A stretch of 64,000 nucleotides of DNA from Pseudomonadota bacterium (GCA_014584465.1 JACTMU010000097.1:22683-86682), one strand, 5' to 3'; shown: positions 39,223 through 50,242, numbered from the stretch's first letter. Notes: generated by a model from the sequence alone, not told the origin. Numbers and translations: made by a program.

Positions 39223-39873
39223 TCAGTCATCTTGGCGTTTACCAAGAACATTCCCCCCAAAATAACCCTTTTGGGACGCAAGCTCAACAAGACGATGGGC
39301 GAAGTCACTGATTTCAGCTGATGATTTCTCCCACGTCCTATTCATCTCATAAACTCGATCAGGAGTCACATCATGATTCCTCCAGCTGTAACCTTCATTC
39401 AAAAAATTGCTTAAAAGAGGCTGCAATCGATCAAGTCCCCTCACAAACTTTGCCTCTGAACTTTCTCCTCCTTCGAAATCCTCCCAAATCTCCACAAATA
39501 GGCCTCGTTCCTTCTCGGGCAACAGCCCAAAAATTCTCTCTGCCGCCTCTTTCTCCCTTTTCAACTTCTCCTCAAGGTTCCGTACGTAGATGCACTCATC
39601 GCCCGCATCAATTTCCACAATGTCATGAATCAGGGCCATCTTCATCGCTCGTTCAAGGTTGATCGGGTCGGTTGCGCAGTCCGAAAGAACCAGAACCATG
39701 AGCGCAAGATGCCAGGAGTGTTCAGCTGAGTTTTCGTGTCGTTTTTCATGATAGTTTAGGGTTTGGCGTAAAACAGTCTTGAGTTTGTCAATCTCACAAA
39801 TGAACCTCAACCTCTTCCAGAGCTCCCCCTCTGCTAAACTTTCAAGATCGTTCATCTTTACTTTGACATCCAC
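39223..39873 (-). CDS. HD domain protein (5'-deoxynucleotidase YfbR-like)
   Basis: ENSAEHSWHLALMVLVLSDCA, MALIHDIVEIDAGDE. Confidence 0.85.
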   Translation of the reverse strand: MDVKVKMNDLESLAEGELWKRLRFICEIDKLKTVLRQTLNYHEKRHENSAEHSWHLALMVLVLSDCATDPINLERAMKMALIHDIVEIDAGDECIYVRNLEEKLKREKEAAERIFGLLPEKERGLFVEIWEDFEGGESSEAKFVRGLDRLQPLLSNFLNEGYSWRNHDVTPDRVYEMNRTWEKSSAEISDFAHRLVELASQKGYFGGNVLGKRQDD

Positions 39874-39904
39874 TTTCCATCCCTCAACCTATGTTTTCCT
39901 GCAG

Positions 39905-40603
39905 CTAAAAAGAATCGCTTTTATCCGGGATCAGCATTCTTTTGAGTTGCAAAAAGAGCTGCTCCTTTCTCTCTTTCAATGCATTTTCGGACCATGGTTC
40001 CTGACGAATCATCTTTCTCATCGTCTCGGCATAAGCAAAATAGAAGGTCGCCGCCCCCATAAAGGTGATGATAAAGTGAGCTGGCGAAAGCTGAGAATCA
40101 ATGATCCCACGCTTTTGAGAGACGCGAATCAGCTCTTCGATTCTCCCAAAGATCGGAGCACGCGCCTGGTCCCAAATGCCAATTCCCATTGCTCCACCGA
40201 GAAGCCCATCCCACATAAGAAGTCTAACAAACTCACGATGGCTGATTAAAAACTCGAAAAACCCATCCAGAGTCATGAAAAGAAGCTTTCGATCATCCAC
40301 ATCGCTTGCCTCAAAATTCCCCTCCAGAGCTTTTCCCATCCACTTATGCATATCCTCCCACTGCTGAGTCAACACGGCTCGATAGAGCCCATCCTTGTCA
40401 CCAAAGTAGTGGTAGATCATTCTCTTGTTGACGCCAGAATCCTCCAATATCTTACTGATGGAGCCCCCGACAAAACCATGCTCTGAAAATATCTTCGTGG
40501 CTGTGGCCAAAAGGGTTGCCTTCGTTCGGTCTGGATCCCTTCTTCGCGGCGACGTGTCTCGATCCGCGGTTCTCTTTTTCTTTTCTACCTTGGCCATAAT
40601 CAA
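39905..40603 (-). CDS. TetR family transcriptional regulator
   Basis: LLATATKIFSEHGFVGGSISKILEDSGVNKRMIYHYFGDKDGLYRAVL. Confidence 0.92.
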   Translation of the reverse strand: MIMAKVEKKKRTADRDTSPRRRDPDRTKATLLATATKIFSEHGFVGGSISKILEDSGVNKRMIYHYFGDKDGLYRAVLTQQWEDMHKWMGKALEGNFEASDVDDRKLLFMTLDGFFEFLISHREFVRLLMWDGLLGGAMGIGIWDQARAPIFGRIEELIRVSQKRGIIDSQLSPAHFIITFMGAATFYFAYAETMRKMIRQEPWSENALKERKEQLFLQLKRMLIPDKSDSF

Positions 40604-40817
40604 TAAGTATCCGCTCGGTTACTAGATGTCAATTTGGACCGCCCCTTCGCCCAGCACGGACTTGATTTACGCTCGTCATTTGCCTGGCCCCCCTCCACTC
40701 CTCCAGGGACGTCCTTACCCATAGAGGAAATGGTCGAGCCCAGAAGAACGCCATGTGCCTGATTCTACAGCTCGGATCTCAATCTACAACCCGGATCGGA
40801 AACCAATGGTTCAACCA

Positions 40818-41984
40818 CTAGAAAATAGACTGCACCAACGATTGATGGTGTCGATAAGCTTTTTGCAAACTTCTGGGTTTGATCAGAAGCTTAATAAGAA
40901 GCCTCTCTCCAATTGGATTCCTGAAAAAAGATCCTAACTCATGAAACGGCTCTTTCTGCGTCGTGCACGGCTCCTCCTTTACGATGCAAGGATGAGAGCG
41001 AATCTCTGCCATTAGAGCGTGATACCTGTTCAAGGTTCGATTCGGTTGATAGATCAAGCCTCCAGAACGATTGAGCAGTGCAATCCAAAGCTGATCCCAA
41101 AATGAGGGTGTTCTGGAGTCCATCTGGATCAAATCAAATTCCCTAAACAAAAATCCAAGAGGTCTCGTTAACAAATTCATTACGGCTCGAGCTTCATAGA
41201 AAAGAGAGACGTCCAACAACTCCTCGAAATCCACATTCAATCTAAGAGCCTTATGATCATCAAGTTTCAACAGGTCTTGCATTCGTGGCTCTTTCACTAT
41301 GGCCTCATTCAAGAACTGACGTTGCTGATGAAGAATCACGAGATCCACAAATAAACGCACCAAAGGTCCTGGGTACCTGATGGACTCCGAGGTAAACTTA
41401 AAAATGGGTACGAGTTCTTTTACCACCTGGCCCAATTGACCTTCATAAAAGAGATAATTGAACTGCAAACGCTTTAACCGATCGGCTAAAATCAATGTGG
41501 TGATCGGATATGGTACGCGATCATCCTCAACGAGATCCGATCCCTCAGACCCAAATTCAACCAATCGACTGTAGCGCTCCAGAGCCAGCTTGTGCCGCTC
41601 AAGGATTGTCTTGATCTCCCCCTTGTGCTCATTGAACTCACTCTCTTCACAGAGTCCCATCCCAACACAAAAGGTTGTGTCTTGAAAGGTGAAAAGATCC
41701 TCATCGTCATTAGGAAACTCTACTGATTCCGAAGAGAGCAAAGAGCTTTGAATTCGCGAATGGATCTTGGAACCCTCTACAAGAGGATCACTCTCCCTTC
41801 CCACTTTGAATCCAAGTAAATATTTGAATCCCTCAACAGCTTCTTTGGGCGGAGACGCAACCTTTGAATTCAAGAGCGCTTGGGATTCTTGACTTAAATC
41901 CTCGTCGCCAAGATTGAAGGCAATCACAACAAGGGGTAACAGCACAAGTGGAGTCAAAAAAATCCAAAGAAGACGCTTCCTCAT
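40818..41984 (-). CDS. Hypothetical membrane-anchored/exported protein
   Basis: N-terminal hydrophobic segment LLWIFLTPLVLLPLVVIAF; 388-aa ORF overlapping tlpA-like gene by 4 nt; no recognised domain. Confidence 0.7.
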   Translation of the reverse strand: MRKRLLWIFLTPLVLLPLVVIAFNLGDEDLSQESQALLNSKVASPPKEAVEGFKYLLGFKVGRESDPLVEGSKIHSRIQSSLLSSESVEFPNDDEDLFTFQDTTFCVGMGLCEESEFNEHKGEIKTILERHKLALERYSRLVEFGSEGSDLVEDDRVPYPITTLILADRLKRLQFNYLFYEGQLGQVVKELVPIFKFTSESIRYPGPLVRLFVDLVILHQQRQFLNEAIVKEPRMQDLLKLDDHKALRLNVDFEELLDVSLFYEARAVMNLLTRPLGFLFREFDLIQMDSRTPSFWDQLWIALLNRSGGLIYQPNRTLNRYHALMAEIRSHPCIVKEEPCTTQKEPFHELGSFFRNPIGERLLIKLLIKPRSLQKAYRHHQSLVQSIF

Positions 41985-42646
41985 GGTGTCCCAACGACTC
42001 CCTTCATAAAATCAAGAACAGCTTCATGGTCCCAGCTCTCAAGACCCACGATCTTTCGATGAAGCTTAAGATCGCGGTTCACGATGTAACTCTCAGGAAG
42101 TTTTAAGGTTCCAAACATCTTGGCTACAGTGAAGGCTGGGTCCCAAAGAATATGAACATTCTCTCTATGGCCGTCAAATGCAGATAGAAAGTTTTGAATA
42201 TCATTAAGATCGGTATCAGAGGATATGGCCACCAGCTGGACCTCACCCTTGAAGTGGTCCACCAATCTCAACATAGAGGGAAACTCGCGAACACAAGGGT
42301 CACACCAGGTTGCCCAAAAGTTGACAATCAACACCTTCCCTTTAACCTGATCAAGGTGAAAGACTCTCGACTCGATGTCTTTTAATTCAAACTCGGGGAT
42401 CCCTTCACGCTCCATCTTTTTGATGAGCTCAAGTGGACCCTCTTTGGGGGGAATCTTACCAAAGAACTGATACCAGGTACCTAGGGCAATCAGCCCCAGA
42501 ATCAAAACAAAAATGGCTGTACGTATATAGGATTCTCTAATGGGCGCCTTCTCGATCAAGGTGCTGGTCCGGTCTATCTCTGAGCCGCCCAAGATACTCT
42601 TCGCGCCTGAGTTTGAAGCTGATTGAGTCTCTTCCTCTTCTTCCAC
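41981..42646 (-). CDS. TlpA-like thioredoxin-fold protein, membrane anchored (start uncertain, overlaps rplQ)
   Basis: VLIVNFWATWCDPCVREFPSMLRLVDHF; TM segment TAIFVLILGLIALGTW. Confidence 0.88.
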   Translation of the reverse strand: MEEEEETQSASNSGAKSILGGSEIDRTSTLIEKAPIRESYIRTAIFVLILGLIALGTWYQFFGKIPPKEGPLELIKKMEREGIPEFELKDIESRVFHLDQVKGKVLIVNFWATWCDPCVREFPSMLRLVDHFKGEVQLVAISSDTDLNDIQNFLSAFDGHRENVHILWDPAFTVAKMFGTLKLPESYIVNRDLKLHRKIVGLESWDHEAVLDFMKGVVGTP

Positions 42647-43077
42647 GCCTTGCGCTCAAGTTTCTTCTGATCAACGGCAGCCTCTTTCTGAGCTGAATCG
42701 CCCTCAGCAGCCGCAGCGGGTTTGTGATCTACAAACTCAATCATCGCCATCTCCGCACAATCACCGGGCCGATGCCCTACCTTGATGATTCGCGTGTAGC
42801 CACCTGGACGTTCGCGAAATCGTGGAGCCAAATCATTGATGATCGAAGTTACCGTGCTCTCATTCGGATATCGAGACAAAAGCACACGACGCGCATGAAG
42901 CGTCCCCTTCTTACCAAGAGTTACAGCCCTCTCAACATGACGACGAAGTTCCTTGGCCTTAACAACCGTGGTACGAATTCGCCCATGCTCAACCAAAGAG
43001 CTCACAAGCCCGCGAATAAGTGCCTTGCGCGGTCCCGACTTCCTTCCAAAATGACTGATATGCCTCTTGTGTCTCAT
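42574..43077 (-). CDS. rplQ: 50S ribosomal protein L17
   Basis: MRHKRHISHFGRKSGPRKALIRGLVSSLVEHGRIRTTVVKAKELRRHVERAVTLGKKG; C-terminal basic extension. Confidence 0.96.
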   Translation of the reverse strand: MRHKRHISHFGRKSGPRKALIRGLVSSLVEHGRIRTTVVKAKELRRHVERAVTLGKKGTLHARRVLLSRYPNESTVTSIINDLAPRFRERPGGYTRIIKVGHRPGDCAEMAMIEFVDHKPAAAAEGDSAQKEAAVDQKKLERKAWKKRKRLNQLQTQARRVSWAAQR

Positions 43078-43108
43078 TCTACTACCTCAATGCTCTCTGT
43101 AAAACATC

Positions 43109-44158
43109 CTAGGAATTGCCACCTGGGTCCTGCTGGTTATTCAATGCCCGACTTGCTGTATTGGGATCCCAACCGGGAGGAGGCCATCCGTCAATCTTCA
43201 TCCCCAAACCAAGACCCATTTCAGTTAAGATCTCTTTGATCTCGGTCAAAGATTTGCGACCAAAATTCTTTGTTTTTAACATCTCCGACTCACTTCGCAC
43301 CACAAGCTCGCCAATGAAGCGAATGTTGGCGTTCTTCAAGCAGTTCGCACTTCGAACAGAGAGTTCAAGATCTTCAACAGGGCGGAACAGATTCTCGTTA
43401 AGTTGAATCCCACCCTTTTCCACTCTCTCCTCTTGTGGCTCAATGTCCTCATCAAAGGTCAAAAAGATCTGAAGTTGCTCCTTCAAAATCTTTGAGGCCA
43501 ACGAGATGGACTCCTCAGGCTTCAAAGATCCATCGGTCCACACTTCGAGAGTCAACGAATCGTAGTCCGTCCTCTGCCCCACGCGTGCCGCTGAAACCAT
43601 GTAGTTAACCCTTCGAACCGGGCTATAGAGCGCATCGACCGGAATAAACCCGATGGGAAGATTCTTCTCTTGTTGATCGGCGGGAACATACCCTCGACCA
43701 AAAGTCACCTGAATCTCCATGTCCAACTTCCCACCCTCACCGATGGTGGCAATGTGCTGAGATGGGTTAAGAACCTGAACCTGATCGGTCATCTGAATGT
43801 CCGCAGCTGTTACAACACCAGGTCCAACTTTTGAGATCCTCAAAATCCGTGGTTCGGCATCGAACTTTTTGAACCGAACATGTTTCAAGTTCAAAATGAT
43901 ATCGGTGACATCCTCTACGACCTCTGGAACCGTGCTGAACTCGTGCAAAACTCCACCAATTCGGATGGCAGAAACTGCCGAACCCATCATTGAGCTCAGT
44001 AGAATTCTCCTCATCGAATTGCCAATCGTCTGGCCATAACCTTTTTCAAGTGGACGAATCAAAAATTTTCCATAGTCGTCACTCAAACTGTCACGATCAA
44101 CTTCAAAACCTCGTGGTCGAATAATATCGCGCCAAAATCTGTAATAGTGTTCCTGCAT
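43109..44158 (-). CDS. rpoA: DNA-directed RNA polymerase subunit alpha
   Basis: [31 protein letters not shown]-terminal [16 protein letters not shown]...[15 protein letters not shown]. Confidence 0.97.
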   Translation of the reverse strand: MQEHYYRFWRDIIRPRGFEVDRDSLSDDYGKFLIRPLEKGYGQTIGNSMRRILLSSMMGSAVSAIRIGGVLHEFSTVPEVVEDVTDIILNLKHVRFKKFDAEPRILRISKVGPGVVTAADIQMTDQVQVLNPSQHIATIGEGGKLDMEIQVTFGRGYVPADQQEKNLPIGFIPVDALYSPVRRVNYMVSAARVGQRTDYDSLTLEVWTDGSLKPEESISLASKILKEQLQIFLTFDEDIEPQEERVEKGGIQLNENLFRPVEDLELSVRSANCLKNANIRFIGELVVRSESEMLKTKNFGRKSLTEIKEILTEMGLGLGMKIDGWPPPGWDPNTASRALNNQQDPGGNS

Positions 44159-44178
44159 GTGCACGCGTCCCTCCAATA

Positions 44179-44805
44179 CTATCGCGAGTAGTACTCAACA
44201 ATCATCTTCTCTTCAACTGGCAACGTCACCATCTCACGAGTCGGACGCTCCTTGATCTTCCCCTTAAAGTTGGAATGATCTGCTTCTACCCACCCTGGAA
44301 TCTCTCTCTTTCCGGAAGACTCAATGGCTGCCAAAATCTTGTTCATTCCTCGACTCTTCTCAACGACATCCACCGTGTCGCCTGCTGAAACAATGTAGCT
44401 CGGGATATTCACACGCTTGCCATTCACCCGAAAATGGCCATGCTTCACTAGGTGTCGAGCCTCTCGACGAGAAGCCGCAAAACCCAAAGTGTAAACCGCG
44501 CTGTCCAATCGACTTTCAAGCAGAGACAAAAGATTTTCTCCGGTCACGCCTCTCTGACGATCAGCCTCCTCAAAATATCTGCTGAACTGCTTCTCAAAAA
44601 CTCCGTAATACCTCTTGGCCTTCTGCTTTTCACGCAACTGAAGCGCATACTCACTGAATTTAAGACGTGATTGGCCATGCTGTCCTGGTGGATAAGAACG
44701 ACGCTCATAGGCACACTTGTCCGTGTAGCATCGGTCTCCCTTCAAAAATAGTTTGGCATTTTCTCGACGACAAAACTTACAAACACTATTGACTATGCAG
44801 CTCAA
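44179..44805 (-). CDS. rpsD: 30S ribosomal protein S4, TTG start proposed
   Basis: [40 protein letters not shown] at 44805-44803 lies 6 nt after AAGGAG on the minus strand and just past the rpsK stop; track ATG at 44850 would overlap rpsK. Confidence 0.93.
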   Translation of the reverse strand: MSCIVNSVCKFCRRENAKLFLKGDRCYTDKCAYERRSYPPGQHGQSRLKFSEYALQLREKQKAKRYYGVFEKQFSRYFEEADRQRGVTGENLLSLLESRLDSAVYTLGFAASRREARHLVKHGHFRVNGKRVNIPSYIVSAGDTVDVVEKSRGMNKILAAIESSGKREIPGWVEADHSNFKGKIKERPTREMVTLPVEEKMIVEYYSR

Positions 44806-44815
44806 GAGAAACTCC

Positions 44816-45199
44816 TTAAATTCTTCTTCGTTTGGGAGGACGGCAACCATTGTGCGGAATGGGTGTGATGTCCTTAAGTATTTGAATCTTCATTCCTGCT
44901 GCCGCAACAGCGCGAATGGCTGGCTCACGCCCAGCCCCTGGTCCTTTAAGGTAAAGAATGACCGATCTCATGCCATGCTCAAGGGCCTTTTTCACCGCAT
45001 CTTCTGCAGTCACTTGGGCTGCAAAAGGAGTCCCCTTTTTGCCACCCTTAAAGCCCATGGCACCAGCACTCGACCACGCCACGGTATTCCCATTGGAGTC
45101 GGTCATAGTTACCACCGTGTTGCCGAAACCTGCATTCACGTAGCATCGACCTACTGGCACATTCTTCTTAACTTTTTTCTTTGTAATCTTACCCGCCAC
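44816..45199 (-). CDS. rpsK: 30S ribosomal protein S11
   Basis: [44 protein letters not shown]. Confidence 0.97.
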   Translation of the reverse strand: MAGKITKKKVKKNVPVGRCYVNAGFGNTVVTMTDSNGNTVAWSSAGAMGFKGGKKGTPFAAQVTAEDAVKKALEHGMRSVILYLKGPGAGREPAIRAVAAAGMKIQILKDITPIPHNGCRPPKRRRI

Positions 45200-45209
45200 T
45201 ACTTACTCC

Positions 45210-45584
45210 TTATACAGCCTTCTTCTTACCGGCGACGGTCTTTTTCGGCCCTTTTCTTGTCCTTGCATTCTGTCTTGTACTCTGTCCCCGAACAGGTAGC
45301 CCTTTTCGGTGTCGAATCCCTCTGTAGCACCCAACATCAATAAGACGTTTAAGGGACATCTGAACCTCTCGACGCAAATCTCCTTCGATCTTGTACTGCT
45401 GATCCAACACCTTACGAAGATCCGCCACCTGGCCATCCGTCAAATCGTTGGTACGAAGAGAATCAGCAAAACCCATCTCTTTACAAATCCTTCGTGCTGT
45501 TGGCCGACCAATTCCAAATAGATAGGTCAAAGCCACCTCCACCCGTTTGTTCCTGGGAAGGTCAACCCCTGCTATACGCGCCAT
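45210..45584 (-). CDS. rpsM: 30S ribosomal protein S13
   Basis: [57 protein letters not shown]. Confidence 0.97.
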   Translation of the reverse strand: MARIAGVDLPRNKRVEVALTYLFGIGRPTARRICKEMGFADSLRTNDLTDGQVADLRKVLDQQYKIEGDLRREVQMSLKRLIDVGCYRGIRHRKGLPVRGQSTRQNARTRKGPKKTVAGKKKAV

Positions 45585-45587
45585 CTC

Positions 45588-45701
45588 TTATCCCTGCCTC
45601 TGTTTATGTTTGGGGTTCTCGCAAATGACACGGATGACCCCCCGTCTTTTAATCACCTTACATTTGTTACAAATTTTCTTGACCGAAGCTCGCACCTTCA
45701 T
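45588..45701 (-). CDS. rpmJ: 50S ribosomal protein L36
   Basis: Translated by hand: [37 protein letters not shown]; below the ORF-track size cut-off. Confidence 0.96.
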   Translation of the reverse strand: MKVRASVKKICNKCKVIKRRGVIRVICENPKHKQRQG

Positions 45702-45789
45702 CACTTAACCCCACACTTAAAGTCCTACAAATCTGCGATCGGCTAAACTAACACTCTCATAGAGAGCAGTCCAGCTCAAATCGCTCAAA

Positions 45790-46425
45790 CTACTTCACTG
45801 CCAACTCAATTCTGTTGTAGATCTCCTCTTTTTTCCCCTCACCCTTCACAACCACAAGCTTACCCAGCTTTCCGTAGTACTCCTTAAGGGGGCTGGTTTC
45901 ACTATGGTAGGCCTCCAAGCGATTGGCGATCACATCTTCGTGGTCGTCCTTTCGCTGATAGAGCTCCCCACCACAACGATCACAGACTCCTACCTTCTTG
46001 GTCGGGGCACTCACCAGATGAAAAACGGCCCCACACCCCTTGCAAACTCTGCGTCCCGTCAACCTTGACGCCAAAACCGAATCGGGGACCTCCACAAACA
46101 GAGCTCGATCCACTCTCTTTCCGCACTTTGGCAGAACCTTTTCAAGGGTCTCTGCCTGCACCACGTTTCGCGGAAACCCATCCAAAATAAACTTTCCCTT
46201 AAGGGCAGTGAGCGCCTCCTCCACCATTCGAATCACCAAGGAATCAGGCACCAAAGCCCCACTGTCCATGTAGCTCTTCGCTTCCAAACCAAGCGGTGTC
46301 CCACGTCGAACTGCATCTCGAAGCAGATCTCCAGTGCTCAGATGAGAGTACCCCTCTCTTTCAACCAACAGCGCTGACTGAGTGCCCTTTCCTGCTCCGG
46401 GTGGTCCAAATAGGATCAGATTCAC
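45790..46425 (-). CDS. adk: Adenylate kinase (zinc-lid type)
   Basis: MNLILFGPPGAGKGTQSALL, FILDGFPRNVVQAE; lid CKGCGAVFH...CDRCG. Confidence 0.96.
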   Translation of the reverse strand: MNLILFGPPGAGKGTQSALLVEREGYSHLSTGDLLRDAVRRGTPLGLEAKSYMDSGALVPDSLVIRMVEEALTALKGKFILDGFPRNVVQAETLEKVLPKCGKRVDRALFVEVPDSVLASRLTGRRVCKGCGAVFHLVSAPTKKVGVCDRCGGELYQRKDDHEDVIANRLEAYHSETSPLKEYYGKLGKLVVVKGEGKKEEIYNRIELAVK

Positions 46426-46439
46426 GTCACACCACCATC

Positions 46440-47762
46440 CTAATATTGAACCCGTCGGCTGCGAATCTTCACCCCTCTCATAAATCCCTCATACTTCTGA
46501 GTGATCAGATGAGACTGAATCTGTTGAGTTGTATCAAGAGCCACCCCAACCAAAATCAAAAGGCTCGTTCCACCAAAATAGAAAGGAACCTTAAGGCTCT
46601 GCATTAAAATGCCTGGGAGAACACAGAGCGCACTGAGATAGATCGCACCACCCACATTGATTCTCTCCAAAACCCGTTGAATGTAATCGGATGTGCTCTT
46701 CCCAGCACGAACCCCTGGGATAAATCCACCATATTTCTTAAGATTGTCGGCCACCTCCGTGGGATTAAAGACAATCTCTGTGTAAAAGAAACAGAAGAAG
46801 ATGATCAATCCTACAAAAAGGATGTTGTAGACAGATCCTGTTGGCGCCAGAGAATCTCGAATGTTCACGAGCCAGGGCGCTTGCACAAATTGGGTCAATG
46901 TGGCTGGAAACATCAACAGACTGCTTGCAAAGATCGGAGGAATAACCCCTGAAAAGTTAATCTTAAGCGGCAAGTGGCTCGTTTGAGCAGCCATCGCCTG
47001 TCGACCCGATCCACGCTGAGAGTATTGAATGGGAATTCGTCTCTGACCAACCTCCAAAAAGATGATGAGACCAATGACGACTACCATAAAGACAAGAAGT
47101 CCAAGAGCCAAGAAGCCACTCAGCTCATTGCTCTGAACCAAGGTCCAAAGAGAGGTGGCCCCACTAGGAATGTCCGCCGCAATACCTGCAAAAATGATGA
47201 GACTTGCTCCGTTGCCAATTCCCCTCTCAGTGATCTGCTCCCCCAACCACATGATAAAGGCCGTCCCAGCCGTCAAAGTCAACACTGTCATCAGACGAAA
47301 AGGTATGATCCCAACCGCAGGAGCCAACACGAGCGACTCGCCCCCTGGGCTTGTTGAATTCATCAGCCAACTGCTGATTCCATACCCTTGAATCACAGCC
47401 AAAAGAATTGTGCCATAGCGAGTGTACTGATTGATCTTCTTACGTCCCTGCTCTCCCTCTTTCTTGAGAGCTTCCAAATAGGGGACCACCGAGGTCATAA
47501 GCTGAAAAATAATGGAACTTGAAATGTAGGGCATGATCCCTAAAGCAAAGACGCTGAATCGAGAGAGCGCTCCACCTGTAAAGGTGTTGAAGAGCCCGAA
47601 AATCCCTCCACTTTGCGCCTGGAAGAACTTCATCACTGCACTCCCATCAACACCGGGAGTTGGGATGTGAACTCCAATTCGATAGACTGCCAAAATCGCC
47701 AAAGTAAAGAGAATTCGCCGTCTCAAATCTGCATTTTTTGCAATTCCATCAATCGCTGCCAC
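46440..47762 (-). CDS. secY: Preprotein translocase subunit SecY
   Basis: GIMPYISSSIIFQLMT, GIGNGASLIIFAGI, IPIQYSQRGSGRQ, KKYGGFIPGVRAGKSTSDYI. Confidence 0.97.
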   Translation of the reverse strand: MAAIDGIAKNADLRRRILFTLAILAVYRIGVHIPTPGVDGSAVMKFFQAQSGGIFGLFNTFTGGALSRFSVFALGIMPYISSSIIFQLMTSVVPYLEALKKEGEQGRKKINQYTRYGTILLAVIQGYGISSWLMNSTSPGGESLVLAPAVGIIPFRLMTVLTLTAGTAFIMWLGEQITERGIGNGASLIIFAGIAADIPSGATSLWTLVQSNELSGFLALGLLVFMVVVIGLIIFLEVGQRRIPIQYSQRGSGRQAMAAQTSHLPLKINFSGVIPPIFASSLLMFPATLTQFVQAPWLVNIRDSLAPTGSVYNILFVGLIIFFCFFYTEIVFNPTEVADNLKKYGGFIPGVRAGKSTSDYIQRVLERINVGGAIYLSALCVLPGILMQSLKVPFYFGGTSLLILVGVALDTTQQIQSHLITQKYEGFMRGVKIRSRRVQY

Positions 47763-48205
47763 TACCCAATTACCTCTACCTTACCACCTGCTGTTTCAAT
47801 TGCGGACTTCGCTCCTGCACTGACACGCTCAACTTTGACCGTGAGTGCCCGACTGATCTTTCCATTTGCCAAAATCTTCACTGGCCATCTGCGAGAGATA
47901 ATTCCGGCATTGCGAAGAGACTCTGAGGTCACCTCATCTCCGTCGATCTGATTCAACTGATCCAAACTCACAATGTTGTATCGAGTCTCAAACTTCACAT
48001 TGGTAAAACCAAATTTGGGCAAACGACGCATAAGAGGAGTTTGACCACCCTCAAAAGCCCGTCGCACCTTTCCTCCTGATCGAGCCTTTTGCCCCTTATG
48101 CCCCTTACAAGAGGTCCCACCATGACCTGAAGCATCACCTCGACCAACACGTTTACGGCTCTTTCGAGCTCCCTTAAATCCCTTAAGCTCCGACAGAAGA
48201 CCCAT
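47762..48205 (-). CDS. rplO: 50S ribosomal protein L15
   Basis: [47 protein letters not shown]. Confidence 0.96.
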   Translation of the reverse strand: MGLLSELKGFKGARKSRKRVGRGDASGHGGTSCKGHKGQKARSGGKVRRAFEGGQTPLMRRLPKFGFTNVKFETRYNIVSLDQLNQIDGDEVTSESLRNAGIISRRWPVKILANGKISRALTVKVERVSAGAKSAIETAGGKVEVIG

Positions 48206-48206
48206 C

Positions 48207-48392
48207 TTACTTCTCCACCTTCACATCAACCAGATGCTGAACCTTGAATATCTGGCCTCGATTGGCAGGATTGTCTTTGATCACCTTCTCCTGTCCAATT
48301 TTTCGAAGCCCAAGACACCTTACCGTATCCTTCTGGTCCTGAGTTGCCCCGATCAAACTTCTCTTCAATCTTACACGAAATACCTTAGCCAC
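48207..48392 (-). CDS. rpmD: 50S ribosomal protein L30
   Basis: [49 protein letters not shown]. Confidence 0.95.
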   Translation of the reverse strand: MAKVFRVRLKRSLIGATQDQKDTVRCLGLRKIGQEKVIKDNPANRGQIFKVQHLVDVKVEK

Positions 48393-48395
48393 CTT

Positions 48396-48866
48396 TTACC
48401 CCTTTGTCCCACCACGAACATCTAATGCATCCAGTTGGGTGAGCCCTTGAAGAGTTGCGCGGACAGCCGCATGAGAGTTTCGGGTACCAATGCACTTAGT
48501 TAGAATGTCACGTATTCCAAGTGACTCCAACACAGCCCGAACGGCTCCTCCTGCAATCACACCAGTTCCAGGTGCTGCGGGCCTCATGATCACCTTTGCT
48601 GCACCAAATGTCCCGATCACCTCGTGTGCGATCGTTCGTCCATCCACCAGGTTAATCTGAACAAAATTCTTCTTCGCTGCTCGACTGGCTTTCCCAATCG
48701 CCTCGGGAACCTCCTGAGCCTTTCCATTTCCAAATCCAATCAGCCCTGCGCGATCTCCCACAACGACCAAAGCCGAGAACGAGAATCTTCGTCCCCCTTT
48801 CACTACCTTCGCCACACGACTGATCTCCACCACTCTCTCTTCAAATTCTATTGGCTCTTGCCTCAC
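48396..48866 (-). CDS. rpsE: 30S ribosomal protein S5
   Basis: [42 protein letters not shown]-like, [17 protein letters not shown]. Confidence 0.96.
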   Translation of the reverse strand: MRQEPIEFEERVVEISRVAKVVKGGRRFSFSALVVVGDRAGLIGFGNGKAQEVPEAIGKASRAAKKNFVQINLVDGRTIAHEVIGTFGAAKVIMRPAAPGTGVIAGGAVRAVLESLGIRDILTKCIGTRNSHAAVRATLQGLTQLDALDVRGGTKG

Positions 48867-48888
48867 CGATCATCTCTCCTATATGCCA

Positions 48889-49260
48889 TTAAAAACTCAA
48901 GCCACCTTCACGCGCACCGTCTGCTAAGGCCTTAACTCGCCCATGATAAAGGTAACCGCTACGGTCAAAAACAACCTTTGAAATCTTCTTCTCCAAAGCC
49001 TTCTTTGCAACCTCAACACCCACCTGGTGGGCGATCTCTCGCTTCGATTTATCCTTTGAATCTACTTTCAAAGAACAGGCTGAGACCAACGTATGCCCCT
49101 TGATATCATCGACAATCTGGGCATAGATCTGATTGGCGCTTCGAAAAACGGAGAGCCGTGGTCTCTCTAGATCACCGGCAACTCTCTTTCGCAGCTTCAC
49201 TCTTTTTTTAAGTCGAGCCACCATCTTCTTATCACTTCGTTTGTTGAATCTTAATCTCAC
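48889..49260 (-). CDS. rplR: 50S ribosomal protein L18
   Basis: [57 protein letters not shown]. Confidence 0.96.
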   Translation of the reverse strand: MRLRFNKRSDKKMVARLKKRVKLRKRVAGDLERPRLSVFRSANQIYAQIVDDIKGHTLVSACSLKVDSKDKSKREIAHQVGVEVAKKALEKKISKVVFDRSGYLYHGRVKALADGAREGGLSF

Positions 49261-49292
49261 AGTATCACTCCAAAAAATGATCTTTAGCAGAA

Positions 49293-49835
49293 CTACTTTC
49301 CTGCTGATTTTCCTGCTTTTCTTCGGATCACCTCAGTATCATATTTGATACCCTTACCCAAATAGGGTTCAGGTGGCCTCAAATCTCGAATGCGAGCCGC
49401 AACTTGACCAACCAAACCCTTGTTCGATCCCGTAATGGAAATCTTGGTCTGTTTGTCCACCTTGATCTCAATTCCATCTGGAATTGGAAACTCAATCGGA
49501 TGGCTAAATCCCAAAGTGAGATCCAACTTCTTCCCAGAAACAGCCGCCCGATATCCAACACCATTGAGTTCCAAGTTCTTAGAAAAACCTGATGTCACAC
49601 CCGTTACAGCATTTTGAACCAAAGCACGAAACAAACCATGATAAGCACGAGTGGCCTTCGATCCATCCTTTACCGAAAAGAGGATCTCACCATCATTCAC
49701 ACTCACGCCAATCTCTGGCCGTACCTTGACCTTCTCTGTGTTCTTAGCGCCTTTCACCACAACCACATTATCTGGCGTTATGGACACCTGAACCTTCGAA
49801 TCAAATCCAATTGGTGCTCGTCCAACCCTCGACAT
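49293..49835 (-). CDS. rplF: 50S ribosomal protein L6
   Basis: MSRVGRAPI, ELNGVGYRAAVSGKKLDLTLGFSHPI, PEPYLGKGIKYDTEVIRRKAGKSAGK. Confidence 0.96.
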   Translation of the reverse strand: MSRVGRAPIGFDSKVQVSITPDNVVVVKGAKNTEKVKVRPEIGVSVNDGEILFSVKDGSKATRAYHGLFRALVQNAVTGVTSGFSKNLELNGVGYRAAVSGKKLDLTLGFSHPIEFPIPDGIEIKVDKQTKISITGSNKGLVGQVAARIRDLRPPEPYLGKGIKYDTEVIRRKAGKSAGK

Positions 49836-49843
49836 AATCTCAC

Positions 49844-50233
49844 CTACCAAACGTTACAGAGAAGTTCTCCACCAACTCTTTGAGAAAGTGCCTCTTCTCC
49901 ACTTAAAATTCCTCGATTTGTACTCAAAATAGCCATGCCGAATCCATTACGCACTTTAGGAATACGATCAACTGATACATACTCACGACGTCCTGGTCGG
50001 CTTTTACGGTGAAGTGCCTTAAGCACGGGCTCACCCTTTTGATTGTACTTGAGATAGAGCCTCATGATTCCCTGACGCCCATCCTTTACAATTCGAAAAT
50101 CTCTAATATACCCTCGGTTCTTAAGAATCTCCGCAATTCCCTTCCGAACAAGAGAGTTTGGCACATCCACCTTTTCGTGTCTTGCCATCGCCGCATTTCG
50201 AATTCTAGTTAGAAAATCTCCAATTGTATCCAT
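49844..50233 (-). CDS. rpsH: 30S ribosomal protein S8
   Basis: MDTIGDFLTRIRNAAMARHEKVDVPNS, GFGMAILSTNRGILSGEEA. Confidence 0.96.
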   Translation of the reverse strand: MDTIGDFLTRIRNAAMARHEKVDVPNSLVRKGIAEILKNRGYIRDFRIVKDGRQGIMRLYLKYNQKGEPVLKALHRKSRPGRREYVSVDRIPKVRNGFGMAILSTNRGILSGEEALSQRVGGELLCNVW

Positions 50234-50242
50234 GAAACCCTC

